NCBI GenBank assembly: GCA_022360275.1
Contig: JAKSDC010000148.1
Span: 1-12,497, forward strand
Length of the DNA stretch: 12,497 bases
Direction: 5' to 3'
DNA from: Chlorobiales bacterium
GTDB lineage: Bacteria > Bacteroidota > Chlorobiia > Chlorobiales > Chlorobiaceae
Shown here in pieces: positions 1 through 5,754 of this stretch. The notes beneath the pieces are model-generated. The model was not told where the DNA came from and did no database searches. It saw only the letters and a list, made by a program, of their open reading frames with translations. A program made the position numbers and the translations under genes. Each line of letters starts with the position of its first letter. Positions within the stretch are counted from its first letter, which is position 1.

Positions 1-149
1 ACAACGACCTTGTCGTCTCGACAACAAACAGGAACTTTCCGGGTCGGATGGGCAGCAAAAAAGCAGGGATCTGTCTCGCTTCTCCGCTGACCGCTGCAGC
101 ATCGGCAATCACCGGAAAACTTACAGATCCAAGAGAATTTCTCAGATAA
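1..149 (+). CDS. leuC: 3-isopropylmalate dehydratase large subunit, C-terminal end (partial)
   Basis: Only the last 48 codons are present; reading starts at base 3 and the TAA stop is 147-149. The visible tail has the aconitase-superfamily ending: STTNRNFPGRMGSKKAG followed by LASPLTAAASAITGK and a PREFLR end. The NRNFPGRMG segment is the conserved C-terminal substrate-binding loop of LeuC/HacA-type enzymes. LeuC carries the 4Fe-4S cluster and pairs with LeuD to isomerise 2-isopropylmalate to 3-isopropylmalate; in organisms using CimA the same complex also isomerises citramalate. The stop is 34 nt upstream of leuD, which fits one operon. The cluster cysteines lie outside the window, so completeness cannot be judged. 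Confidence 0.9.
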   Translation, partial: NDLVVSTTNRNFPGRMGSKKAGICLASPLTAAASAITGKLTDPREFLR

Positions 150-183
150 TCGGACCGCAAACAGCTCTCAAAGCACAACCATC

Positions 184-747
184 ATGGACAACATCATACA
201 GGGAAAAGCATACGTATTAGGGAAACACATCGATACCGACCAGATCATCCCGGCGGAGCATCTTGTCTACAGTCTTTCGGTTCCCGAAGAGGTAAAACTG
301 TACGGTAAATACGCCCTCTCGGGAGTACCGATTGCAGAAGCAGGACTTCCCGAAGGGCACCGTCCCTTTGTTGAAGAAGGAAGGTTCCAGTCGGAATACA
401 CGATCATTATAGCAGGCCCGAACTTCGGCTGCGGTTCGTCGCGTGAACACGCACCGTTTTCTCTGCAGGTTGCCGGAGTCAAGGCGATCGTTGCAGAATC
501 ATATGCGAGAATATTCTACCGCAACTGTGTGGACGGTGGATTTGTTATACCTTACGAAACAGCCGAACATCTCAACAAAACCGTAAAGACAGGAGACGAG
601 CTAAAGATTGACATTGAAAACAATACGATCACAAACCTAACGCAGAACGCAACCTATACACTTAAACCGCTTGGCGACGTTTACAATATTGTTGAGGCAG
701 GAGGCCTTTTTGCCTATGCCAAACAGGAAAATCTTATGAACTCCTGA
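184..747 (+). CDS. leuD: 3-isopropylmalate dehydratase small subunit
   Basis: Swivel-domain subunit (187 aa) of the cytoplasmic isopropylmalate isomerase, partner of the LeuC encoded just upstream. Visible family marks are the N-terminal GKAYVLGKHIDTDQIIPA segment (residues 7-24), the substrate-loop motif GCGSSREHAP (82-91) with the conserved Ser-Arg, and YARIFYRNCVDGG (107-119). Between residues 29 and 67 there is a stretch rich in charged and small residues that makes the protein somewhat longer than the roughly 165-residue archaeal-type proteins. The start ATG lies 34 nt after the leuC stop and no good Shine-Dalgarno is visible, so translation may depend on coupling with leuC. Given cimA downstream, the complex probably serves both leucine and isoleucine synthesis; that double role is inference. 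Confidence 0.93.
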   Translation: MDNIIQGKAYVLGKHIDTDQIIPAEHLVYSLSVPEEVKLYGKYALSGVPIAEAGLPEGHRPFVEEGRFQSEYTIIIAGPNFGCGSSREHAPFSLQVAGVKAIVAESYARIFYRNCVDGGFVIPYETAEHLNKTVKTGDELKIDIENNTITNLTQNATYTLKPLGDVYNIVEAGGLFAYAKQENLMNS

Positions 748-794
748 TCCGGGCGCTCCTCATCGATCGCTCATGGCAAGGGACAGCAACAGAC

Positions 795-2402
795 ATGAAG
801 AACCGAAGCGCTATCGAACTCTATGATACGACCCTCAGGGACGGAACCCAGGGAGAAAAAATAACCCTTTCCGTCCAGGACAAGCTGCTTATCGCCGAAA
901 AACTCGACGAGTTCGGTGTCGATTATATCGAAGGAGGATGGCCCAGCAGCAATCCGAAAGATGAGGAATTTTTCCGAAGGGCGCTGCATCTTCAGCTTGA
1001 AAACGCCAAGCTCTGTGCGTTCGGCTCTACTGCGAGAAAACCCGAGAACATTGAAAACGATCCCAATCTGACAGGGCTCCTGAAATCGGAAACCCCTGTG
1101 ATAACCATTTTCGGAAAAACCTGGAAAGCACATTCCGCAGTAGGACTGGGATTGAACGATAAAGAAAATGCCGAGCTGATTTTTAAATCGGTCAGCTTTC
1201 TGAAAAGTCGGGGACGGGAAGTGCTGTTCGATGCAGAGCATTTCTTCGACGGATACAAAGACAACCCGGCATTTGCCATGCGAATGCTGCTTTCTGCAGA
1301 AGAAGCAGGTGCCGACCGCCTCGTACTCTGTGACACCAATGGCGGCACGATGCCTCATGAAGTGTACGAAATCGTCCGAGAGGTTCTTTCAACAACCACC
1401 GTTCCAATCGGCATCCATACCCATAACGACAGTGACCTTGCCGTAGCCAATGCCCTTTCCGCCTTGCGCGCGGGAGCAAACCATGTACAGGGCACCATTA
1501 ACGGTATCGGTGAACGGTGCGGCAATGCCAACCTTATCAGCATTATTCCGAATGTTATTTTGAAGCTCAACGGCCGTTTTCGTCACAAGCTGAACCTGAA
1601 CCATCTCACCACGCTCTCGAACTCCGTGTATGAGCTGCTGAACCTTCCTCCGGATAACCGCGCTCCGTTTGTAGGGAAATCGGCTTTTGCCCATAAAGGA
1701 GGTATTCATGTCAGTGCGGTTCTCAAGGAAAGTTCACTTTACGAGCATATTGACCCTAAAACCGTCGGCAACCGCCAGAGAGTTCTTGTCTCCGAGCTTG
1801 CAGGCCAGAGCAATATCCGTTACAAGGCAAAAGAGCTTGGCATCGAGCTGCCGGATAACGGCGAGTTGTTTAAAAAAATCGTCCAGAGAATAAAAAAGCT
1901 CGAACATGAGGGCTTCCAGTTCGACGTTGCCGAGGCATCCTTTGAGCTGCTGCTTCGGCATGAACTGGGACAGTTCAGACCATTCTTTGAGGTGCTTGAA
2001 TCAAAAGTACACGTCGAATCGGGCAAAAACCGCGAACCTGTAGACCAGGCAATTCTGAAAATCGAGGTCAACGACGAAATCGAGATGACCGCCGCCGACG
2101 GAGACGGACCTGTCAATGCCCTTGACAAGGCACTTCGGAAAATTCTGCGCGGCTTCTACCCTGCCATACGCAACGTCAAACTTGTCGATTACAAGGTCCG
2201 CGTGCTCGAAGAAAAAAAGGGCAGCCGTGCCAAAGTAAGGGTACTCATCGAAACCAGTGACGGCCATTCGACATGGTCGACCGTCGGCGTCTCAACCAAT
2301 ATCATAGATGCCAGTCTTCAGGCATTGAGTGACAGTATCAATTACTATCTGTTCAATATGCAGGAAGTACCCTGTTCCCCTGCTTCTGCTGAGGCAGAAT
2401 AA
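795..2402 (+). CDS. cimA: (R)-citramalate synthase
   Basis: A 535-residue enzyme of the LeuA/homocitrate synthase family that condenses pyruvate and acetyl-CoA to citramalate, the first step of the threonine-independent isoleucine pathway. The TIM-barrel domain shows YDTTLRDGTQG (10-20, with the Arg15-Asp16 pair), IHTHND (207-212, metal-binding His208 and His210) and GIGERCGNANL (237-247). A HKGGIHV motif follows at 300-306, and a LeuA-type allosteric dimer domain covers about residues 390-520. The EGGWP(S)SNPKD signature near residue 46 and the length are those of the CimA group rather than of true 2-isopropylmalate synthase. It starts 47 nt after leuD, with a weak AAGGGA at 778-783. The C-terminal domain suggests end-product inhibition, probably by isoleucine. 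The main alternative is a LeuA paralogue. Confidence 0.9.
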   Translation: MKNRSAIELYDTTLRDGTQGEKITLSVQDKLLIAEKLDEFGVDYIEGGWPSSNPKDEEFFRRALHLQLENAKLCAFGSTARKPENIENDPNLTGLLKSETPVITIFGKTWKAHSAVGLGLNDKENAELIFKSVSFLKSRGREVLFDAEHFFDGYKDNPAFAMRMLLSAEEAGADRLVLCDTNGGTMPHEVYEIVREVLSTTTVPIGIHTHNDSDLAVANALSALRAGANHVQGTINGIGERCGNANLISIIPNVILKLNGRFRHKLNLNHLTTLSNSVYELLNLPPDNRAPFVGKSAFAHKGGIHVSAVLKESSLYEHIDPKTVGNRQRVLVSELAGQSNIRYKAKELGIELPDNGELFKKIVQRIKKLEHEGFQFDVAEASFELLLRHELGQFRPFFEVLESKVHVESGKNREPVDQAILKIEVNDEIEMTAADGDGPVNALDKALRKILRGFYPAIRNVKLVDYKVRVLEEKKGSRAKVRVLIETSDGHSTWSTVGVSTNIIDASLQALSDSINYYLFNMQEVPCSPASAEAE

Positions 2403-2417
2403 CGGTTAAGAAAAGAG

Positions 2418-3665
2418 ATGTCTATCAAAACTACATTACGCGCGATACCTGCTCTCCTCCTGTTCGCACTGCTTTCGGCATTCAGTATACCTGACGGGAG
2501 TGAAAACACGGATAATAAAACCCGGATGCAGATAAAAGAAACCGACAACACGGAATTCTCTCTCGATCTGTACCGGACACTCGGAAAAAGCGCCGACGGC
2601 AATATCTTTTTTTCCCCATACAGCGTATCGGCCGCACTCTCGATGACCCTTGCAGGTGCCGCAGGTGAAACCGAGCAGCAGATAGCCGCCCTGCTTAGGG
2701 CACCGGACGATATTGCGGCATACAATGCCGCTCAAGCTGCATTTGAAAACCATATAAACAGGATTGCAGAAAAAGGGAGTGTAACTCTTGAAACCGCAAA
2801 CTCTTTATGGCCACAAGAAGGATATGCGCTCTCGAAACCTTTTTTACATGATCTGAAAAAATATTACGGATCAACTGTCACCACGGTTGATTACCGCAGG
2901 AATACGGAAAAAGCAAGAGAAGCCATCAACACCTGGGTGGAAAAGAAAACCAGAGATAAAATCAGGGGGCTTTTGAAACCGGGTATCCTTAACAACCTCA
3001 CCAGACTGACCCTCGTCAATGCCATCTATTTCAAGGGTGACTGGGCAAACCGTTTCGACAGTGCGGCAACAACCGGATCCGTTTTCTATGCCGGACCGGA
3101 TACCACGGTGACCGTTCCCATGATGTATCAGGAGAGAAAATTCAGGTATGCGGCATCGGATTCCCTGCAGATTCTGGAACTCCCCTACTCCGGTGACGAT
3201 CTTTCTATGCTCGTGCTGCTTCCGGTTGCAAAAAACGGGATTACAGGACTTGAAAACAGCCTTGATTCCGAACTGCTGGATACCCTGACAGGTGCACTGA
3301 GAGAAAGAACCGTCAGCCTTTTTTTGCCGAAATTCTCGATAACCTCCACCTTGCGTCTCGATCAAACACTTCGCAGGCTTGGCATGACGGATGCGTTCGA
3401 CCCGGCAAAAGCCGACTTCTCCCGCATGACGTCCAGTAAAGACAAGCTCTTCATCGGAGCGGCTGTCCACAAAGCCTTCATAGACGTCAATGAAGAAGGA
3501 ACTGAAGCCGCTGCGGCAACAGGTGTCGCCATCGGGCTCACTTCCGCCATGCCCCAACCTGTTGCCGTGTTCCGCGCCGATCATCCTTTTCTGTTTATCA
3601 TCAGGGAAAACCGTTCAGGCTCGATACTGTTCATGGGACGAGTTGCGGAACCGGAAAATGGATAA
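2418..3665 (+). CDS. secreted serpin-type serine protease inhibitor
   Basis: A full-length serpin of 415 aa. Residues 1-23 look like a Sec signal peptide (basic start, then PALLLFALLSAFS) with no lipobox cysteine, so the mature protein is probably periplasmic or exported. Family marks follow in order: NIFFSPYSVSAALSMTLAGA (62-81), the TLVNAIYFKGDW breach and shutter region (198-209), LELPYSGDDLSMLVLLP (253-269), and the reactive-centre hinge EEGTEAAAATG (359-369). The hinge keeps Gly361 at P15, Thr362 at P14 and small residues at P12-P9, the pattern of inhibitory serpins. Spacing places P1-P1' near Thr375-Ser376, with Leu374 or Met378 as alternatives. RADHPFLF (386-393) and ILFMGRV close the fold. 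It begins 15 nt after cimA, and its last 8 nt overlap the exonuclease gene. The target protease is unknown. Confidence 0.93.
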   Translation: MSIKTTLRAIPALLLFALLSAFSIPDGSENTDNKTRMQIKETDNTEFSLDLYRTLGKSADGNIFFSPYSVSAALSMTLAGAAGETEQQIAALLRAPDDIAAYNAAQAAFENHINRIAEKGSVTLETANSLWPQEGYALSKPFLHDLKKYYGSTVTTVDYRRNTEKAREAINTWVEKKTRDKIRGLLKPGILNNLTRLTLVNAIYFKGDWANRFDSAATTGSVFYAGPDTTVTVPMMYQERKFRYAASDSLQILELPYSGDDLSMLVLLPVAKNGITGLENSLDSELLDTLTGALRERTVSLFLPKFSITSTLRLDQTLRRLGMTDAFDPAKADFSRMTSSKDKLFIGAAVHKAFIDVNEEGTEAAAATGVAIGLTSAMPQPVAVFRADHPFLFIIRENRSGSILFMGRVAEPENG

Positions 3666-4215
3666 GAAAGTCCTCTACATAGACGTCGAGACAACCGGCA
3701 CAGATTCATCAAGGCACGGAATCATTCAAGTAGGGGCGATCATCGAAATATCCGGAACCGTTGTTGATGAGTTCGACCTGAAGTGCGCTCCTCACCAGGG
3801 TGCCGATATCGACGATCTGGCACTTCAGGTAACCGGAACAACAAGAGGGGAGCTGTCGCACAGAATAAACAGTTTCGACGCATTTCTTGCTTTTCGCCAG
3901 TTTCTCAATCGCCATATCGAACCTTACGACCGGGAAGACAAATGCTACCCTGCCGGATACAATGTGCATTTCGACCTTGATTTTATCCAGAACTGGTTCA
4001 GACTCCATGGGGACAAGTACGGTATCGGCTCCTATGTCAACTGGAAACGACTCGACCCCCTGCCGGTGCTTTTCATGAAAGATTTCGCGGGTTCATTGAG
4101 CCTGCCGGACTACAAACTTGAAACCGTCTGCCGTCATTTCGGCATCGAAGTAGAGGCACACAACGCTCTTTCGGATATACGCGCAACACGCAAGCTTCTG
4201 GCAAAGCTGCTATAG
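3658..4215 (+). CDS. DEDDh 3'-5' exonuclease (DNA polymerase III epsilon / RNase T superfamily)
   Basis: A 185-residue cytoplasmic exonuclease. I chose ATG 3658 because the ExoI motif YIDVETTG then begins at residue 7; the open frame continues upstream only through the serpin gene. Catalytic residues seen are Asp9 and Glu11 (ExoI), Asp106 in VHFDLDF (ExoII), and His168 and Asp173 in HNALSDIRATRKL (ExoIII). This is a complete DEDDh set. No other domain is present, so it is a free-standing exonuclease rather than a polymerase, helicase or UvrC fusion. Removal of 3' nucleotides from DNA or RNA is the family function; the real substrate is not deducible. The start lies 8 nt inside the serpin frame (ATGGATAA), which suggests translational coupling. 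A palindrome, CTATAGCTATAG at 4210-4221, spans the stop codon. Confidence 0.88.
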   Translation: MDKKVLYIDVETTGTDSSRHGIIQVGAIIEISGTVVDEFDLKCAPHQGADIDDLALQVTGTTRGELSHRINSFDAFLAFRQFLNRHIEPYDREDKCYPAGYNVHFDLDFIQNWFRLHGDKYGIGSYVNWKRLDPLPVLFMKDFAGSLSLPDYKLETVCRHFGIEVEAHNALSDIRATRKLLAKLL

Positions 4216-4253
4216 CTATAGGTCAACAAGGTACAGTACGGAAAATTGAAAAC

Positions 4254-4352
4254 AAAAAAAGCGGCCGTACTGAACCGCTTTTTTGGAGCAGGCGTCCCCC
4301 ATTCCGCCTGCTCAACCTCACGGGCGTGAGGTTGGAAAATCAACTGGCTACT
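4254..4352 (-). ncRNA. candidate Chlorobi-1-type small RNA
   Basis: Read on the minus strand, the sequence gives two perfect hairpins in tandem followed directly by a rho-independent terminator. Hairpin 1 is AACCTCAC / GTGAGGTT, 8 bp with a GCCC loop (4314-4333). Hairpin 2 is GAGCAGGCG / CGCCTGCTC, 9 bp with a 10-nt loop (4286-4313). The terminator stem and T-run follow at 4284-4254. From memory, the Chlorobi-1 motif is described as two stem-loops followed by an apparent terminator and found only in Chlorobi, which matches this architecture. The 5' end is uncertain: a weak GATAAA -10 at 4359-4364 would start the RNA near 4352, and a perfect TATAAT at 4418-4423 would start it near 4411. It could also be processed from aguA read-through. 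Family assignment rests on architecture, not on an alignment. Confidence 0.6.
4255..4284 (+). terminator. bidirectional rho-independent terminator
   Basis: AAAAAAGCGG (4255-4264) pairs perfectly with CCGCTTTTTT (4275-4284) around a 10-nt loop. On the + strand it gives a GC stem followed by six T and lies 40 nt after the exonuclease stop. Read from the other strand it gives GCGG/CCGC followed by seven T, so it can also end a minus-strand transcript. The + strand segment CAGTACGG (4234-4241) is complementary to CCGTACTG (4265-4272), most of it terminator loop, and could form a competing helix. Confidence 0.8.
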
Positions 4353-4417
4353 ACTCCATTTATCATTGCAAAGAATGTACCAAAAAGAAAAACGCACTAA
4401 AACACAAATAAAAAAGC

Positions 4418-4423
4418 ATTATA
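4418..4423 (-). promoter_or_regulatory. possible -10 box for the small RNA
   Basis: The minus strand reads TATAAT exactly, in an AT-rich tract upstream of the hairpin array. The region 17 nt further upstream (CCTGGA) is not a recognisable -35, so the call is weak. Confidence 0.25.
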
Positions 4424-4465
4424 AACGTATAAAACCCCCCTCCAGGGAAACACGAAGCAAGAGGT

Positions 4466-4529
4466 GACTCAAAATGAGAATATGCTTATCATTTTGAGAC
4501 TCATTTCAGTACTTGGCTCTTTTTGAGAC
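4466..4529. repeat. cluster of three TTTTGAGAC-type elements (possible operator)
   Basis: CTCAAAATGA (4468-4477) and TCATTTTGAG (4489-4498) form a perfect 10-bp inverted repeat with an 11-nt spacer. TTTTGAGAC occurs at 4492-4500 and again at 4521-4529, 29 bp apart, and the left arm GACTCAAAA (4466-4474) is its reverse complement with one mismatch. Such spaced dyads are typical of a dimeric regulator's binding sites, but no convincing promoter or regulated gene was identified beside them. A similar dyad, CTCAAAAAATGAG, lies at 10276-10288 in the other promoter-bearing gap. Confidence 0.5.
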
Positions 4530-4651
4530 CGATTTTTCATGAACTTTATCAGAGCCCGCTTTCTTTCGGGTTTCGGCGTGTCAACTGCCCTGCAGACTGT
4601 CGACCGGCTCAATCGATCCCGAAACCCTTATCTCCGATTACCTTTTGCCAG

Positions 4652-4720
4652 CCTTTTACTGGATACCGCCCAGCGAAGTAATTCATGGCGCGCAACAAAG
4701 TAATAGCGGTATCTAAAAGG
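4652..4720. repeat. bulged inverted repeat overlapping the aguA 3' end
   Basis: CCTTTTA (4652-4658) plus GATACCGC (4662-4669) pair with GCGGTATCTAAAAGG (4706-4720), giving 15 bp interrupted by a 3-nt bulge (CTG). The loop is 36 nt. The right arm contains the aguA stop codon. It may act as a transcript-end or stability hairpin for the aguA operon, although no T-run follows on the minus strand. Confidence 0.5.
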
Positions 4721-5753
4721 CGGGTTCTTCATGGGTAATACAATGTATCGCCCCCAATCCCCAAACAAGATCGGTGCAGTCTACCCCTATAACTTCTCTT
4801 GAAGGGAAACATTTTTCCAGCACACCGAGGGCAATCCTGTCTTTGGAACAACGGTATGTCGGCACAAGCACCTGGCGGTTGGCGATATAAAAGTTGGCAT
4901 AGCTTGCAGGAAGCCTTTCGTTCTCATAATAGACCGGATCAGGCATGGGCAGTTTCACTACCTCCAGAGGCCGCTGCAAGACATGAGTATACTGCTGCAG
5001 CAGCTTGTAGTTCTCCCGGAGTATCTCGTAGTTCTCGTCACCGGGATTCTCTTCAACGGCAATGACTATGACACCTTCATCGACAAACCGTGCCATATCA
5101 TCCACGTGTCCGTCCGTATCATCTCCCGCTATCCCCTCCTTCAGCCAGAGAACCTTCTCGGCTCCGAGATACTGCATAAGCCTTTCCTCGATGTCCTGCT
5201 TCGTCATTGAAGGATTGCGATTCGGGTTCAAGAGGCAGGCTTCGGTCGTGATCAGCAATCCTTTGCCGTTCACGTCGATCGCTCCCCCCTCAAGCACCAT
5301 TCCGGGTTTAACGACAGGCAGATCCTGGAGAACCGCAACCTTTTCCGGGACACTGTTGTCGTTATGATAAGGCTCGTATTTTCCTCCCCAGGCGTTATAC
5401 TCCCAGTCAAGAACAACCTTTTGCAAGCACCCGCCTTCCGTGTAATAGGCATAATTCGGTCCGTGATCCCTGCACCATGCATCATCCGTTAGAATGTGAT
5501 GAAAACATACGCGGCACATATCCTGCTTTCGTCTCAGCCTGTTGAGAATACGTTCGCGGGCGTCACTCTCCATAGCGTCATCGAGCACATTGATATGCAC
5601 TGTTTCATAACGACAGAGCAATGCTGCGACCGCAGCGAACACATCCGGCACCGGATCGAATTTACCCGGCCATGATGCCTCTTTGTGAGGCCATGACAGC
5701 CACGTTGCTTTATGGAGAGCCCATTCGGGGGGCATGTAGTATTGACAATCCAA
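4713..5753 (-). CDS. aguA: agmatine deiminase
   Basis: Hydrolyses agmatine to N-carbamoylputrescine and ammonia in the cytoplasm. The 346-aa frame is a complete guanidino-modifying enzyme of the peptidylarginine/agmatine deiminase fold. It shows MPPEWALHKATWLSWP (7-22), CRDHGPN (94-100, Asp96), VLEGGAID (153-160), DDTDGHVDDMARF (211-223, catalytic His216) and the nucleophile Cys338 in GLGAIHCIT. As written the start is TTG at 5753, 1 nt after the protease stop. The first ATG is codon 7 (5735), which would begin MPPEW as in many relatives, so the true start may be either. It is the last gene of the operon. The next enzyme of the same route, AguB, is encoded two genes upstream with the M48 protease between them. 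Confidence 0.92.
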   Translation of the reverse strand: MDCQYYMPPEWALHKATWLSWPHKEASWPGKFDPVPDVFAAVAALLCRYETVHINVLDDAMESDARERILNRLRRKQDMCRVCFHHILTDDAWCRDHGPNYAYYTEGGCLQKVVLDWEYNAWGGKYEPYHNDNSVPEKVAVLQDLPVVKPGMVLEGGAIDVNGKGLLITTEACLLNPNRNPSMTKQDIEERLMQYLGAEKVLWLKEGIAGDDTDGHVDDMARFVDEGVIVIAVEENPGDENYEILRENYKLLQQYTHVLQRPLEVVKLPMPDPVYYENERLPASYANFYIANRQVLVPTYRCSKDRIALGVLEKCFPSREVIGVDCTDLVWGLGAIHCITHEEPAF

Positions 5754-5754
5754 A

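Larger units (their letters stand above)
4216..4712. other. convergent intergenic region rich in RNA and DNA structure
   Basis: About 500 bases separate the exonuclease (+) from aguA (-). From left to right it holds a bidirectional terminator, two more perfect hairpins, an A-rich tract (4380-4435 on the + strand), a repeat cluster (4466-4529), a long-range pair GGGTTTCGG (4568-4576) with CCGAAACCC (4619-4627), and a bulged inverted repeat (4652-4720). A 54-codon frame at 4539-4703 (+) starts with ATG but resembles no family I know, has no ribosome binding site, and is not annotated as a gene here. Confidence 0.7.

Noticed and set aside
771..1358. 195-codon minus-strand open frame opposite cimA
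   Set aside because: It lies wholly within cimA, whose family motifs are unambiguous; the antisense product resembles nothing.
2871..3584. 237-codon minus-strand open frame opposite the serpin gene
   Set aside because: Shadow of the serpin coding frame; cysteine- and arginine-rich composition typical of antisense translation.
3490..3657. N-terminal extension of the exonuclease frame
   Set aside because: These 56 codons overlap the conserved serpin reactive loop and precede the ExoI motif at an atypical distance; ATG 3658 puts the motif at residue 7.
4466..4529. CRISPR-like or transposon-end interpretation of the TTTTGAGAC repeats
   Set aside because: Only three short imperfect copies, without regular spacers, transposase or target duplication.
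4510..4530. sigma-54 promoter at TTGGCTCTTTTTGAGAC
   Set aside because: The TGGC element is present but no GC dinucleotide lies at the -12 distance.
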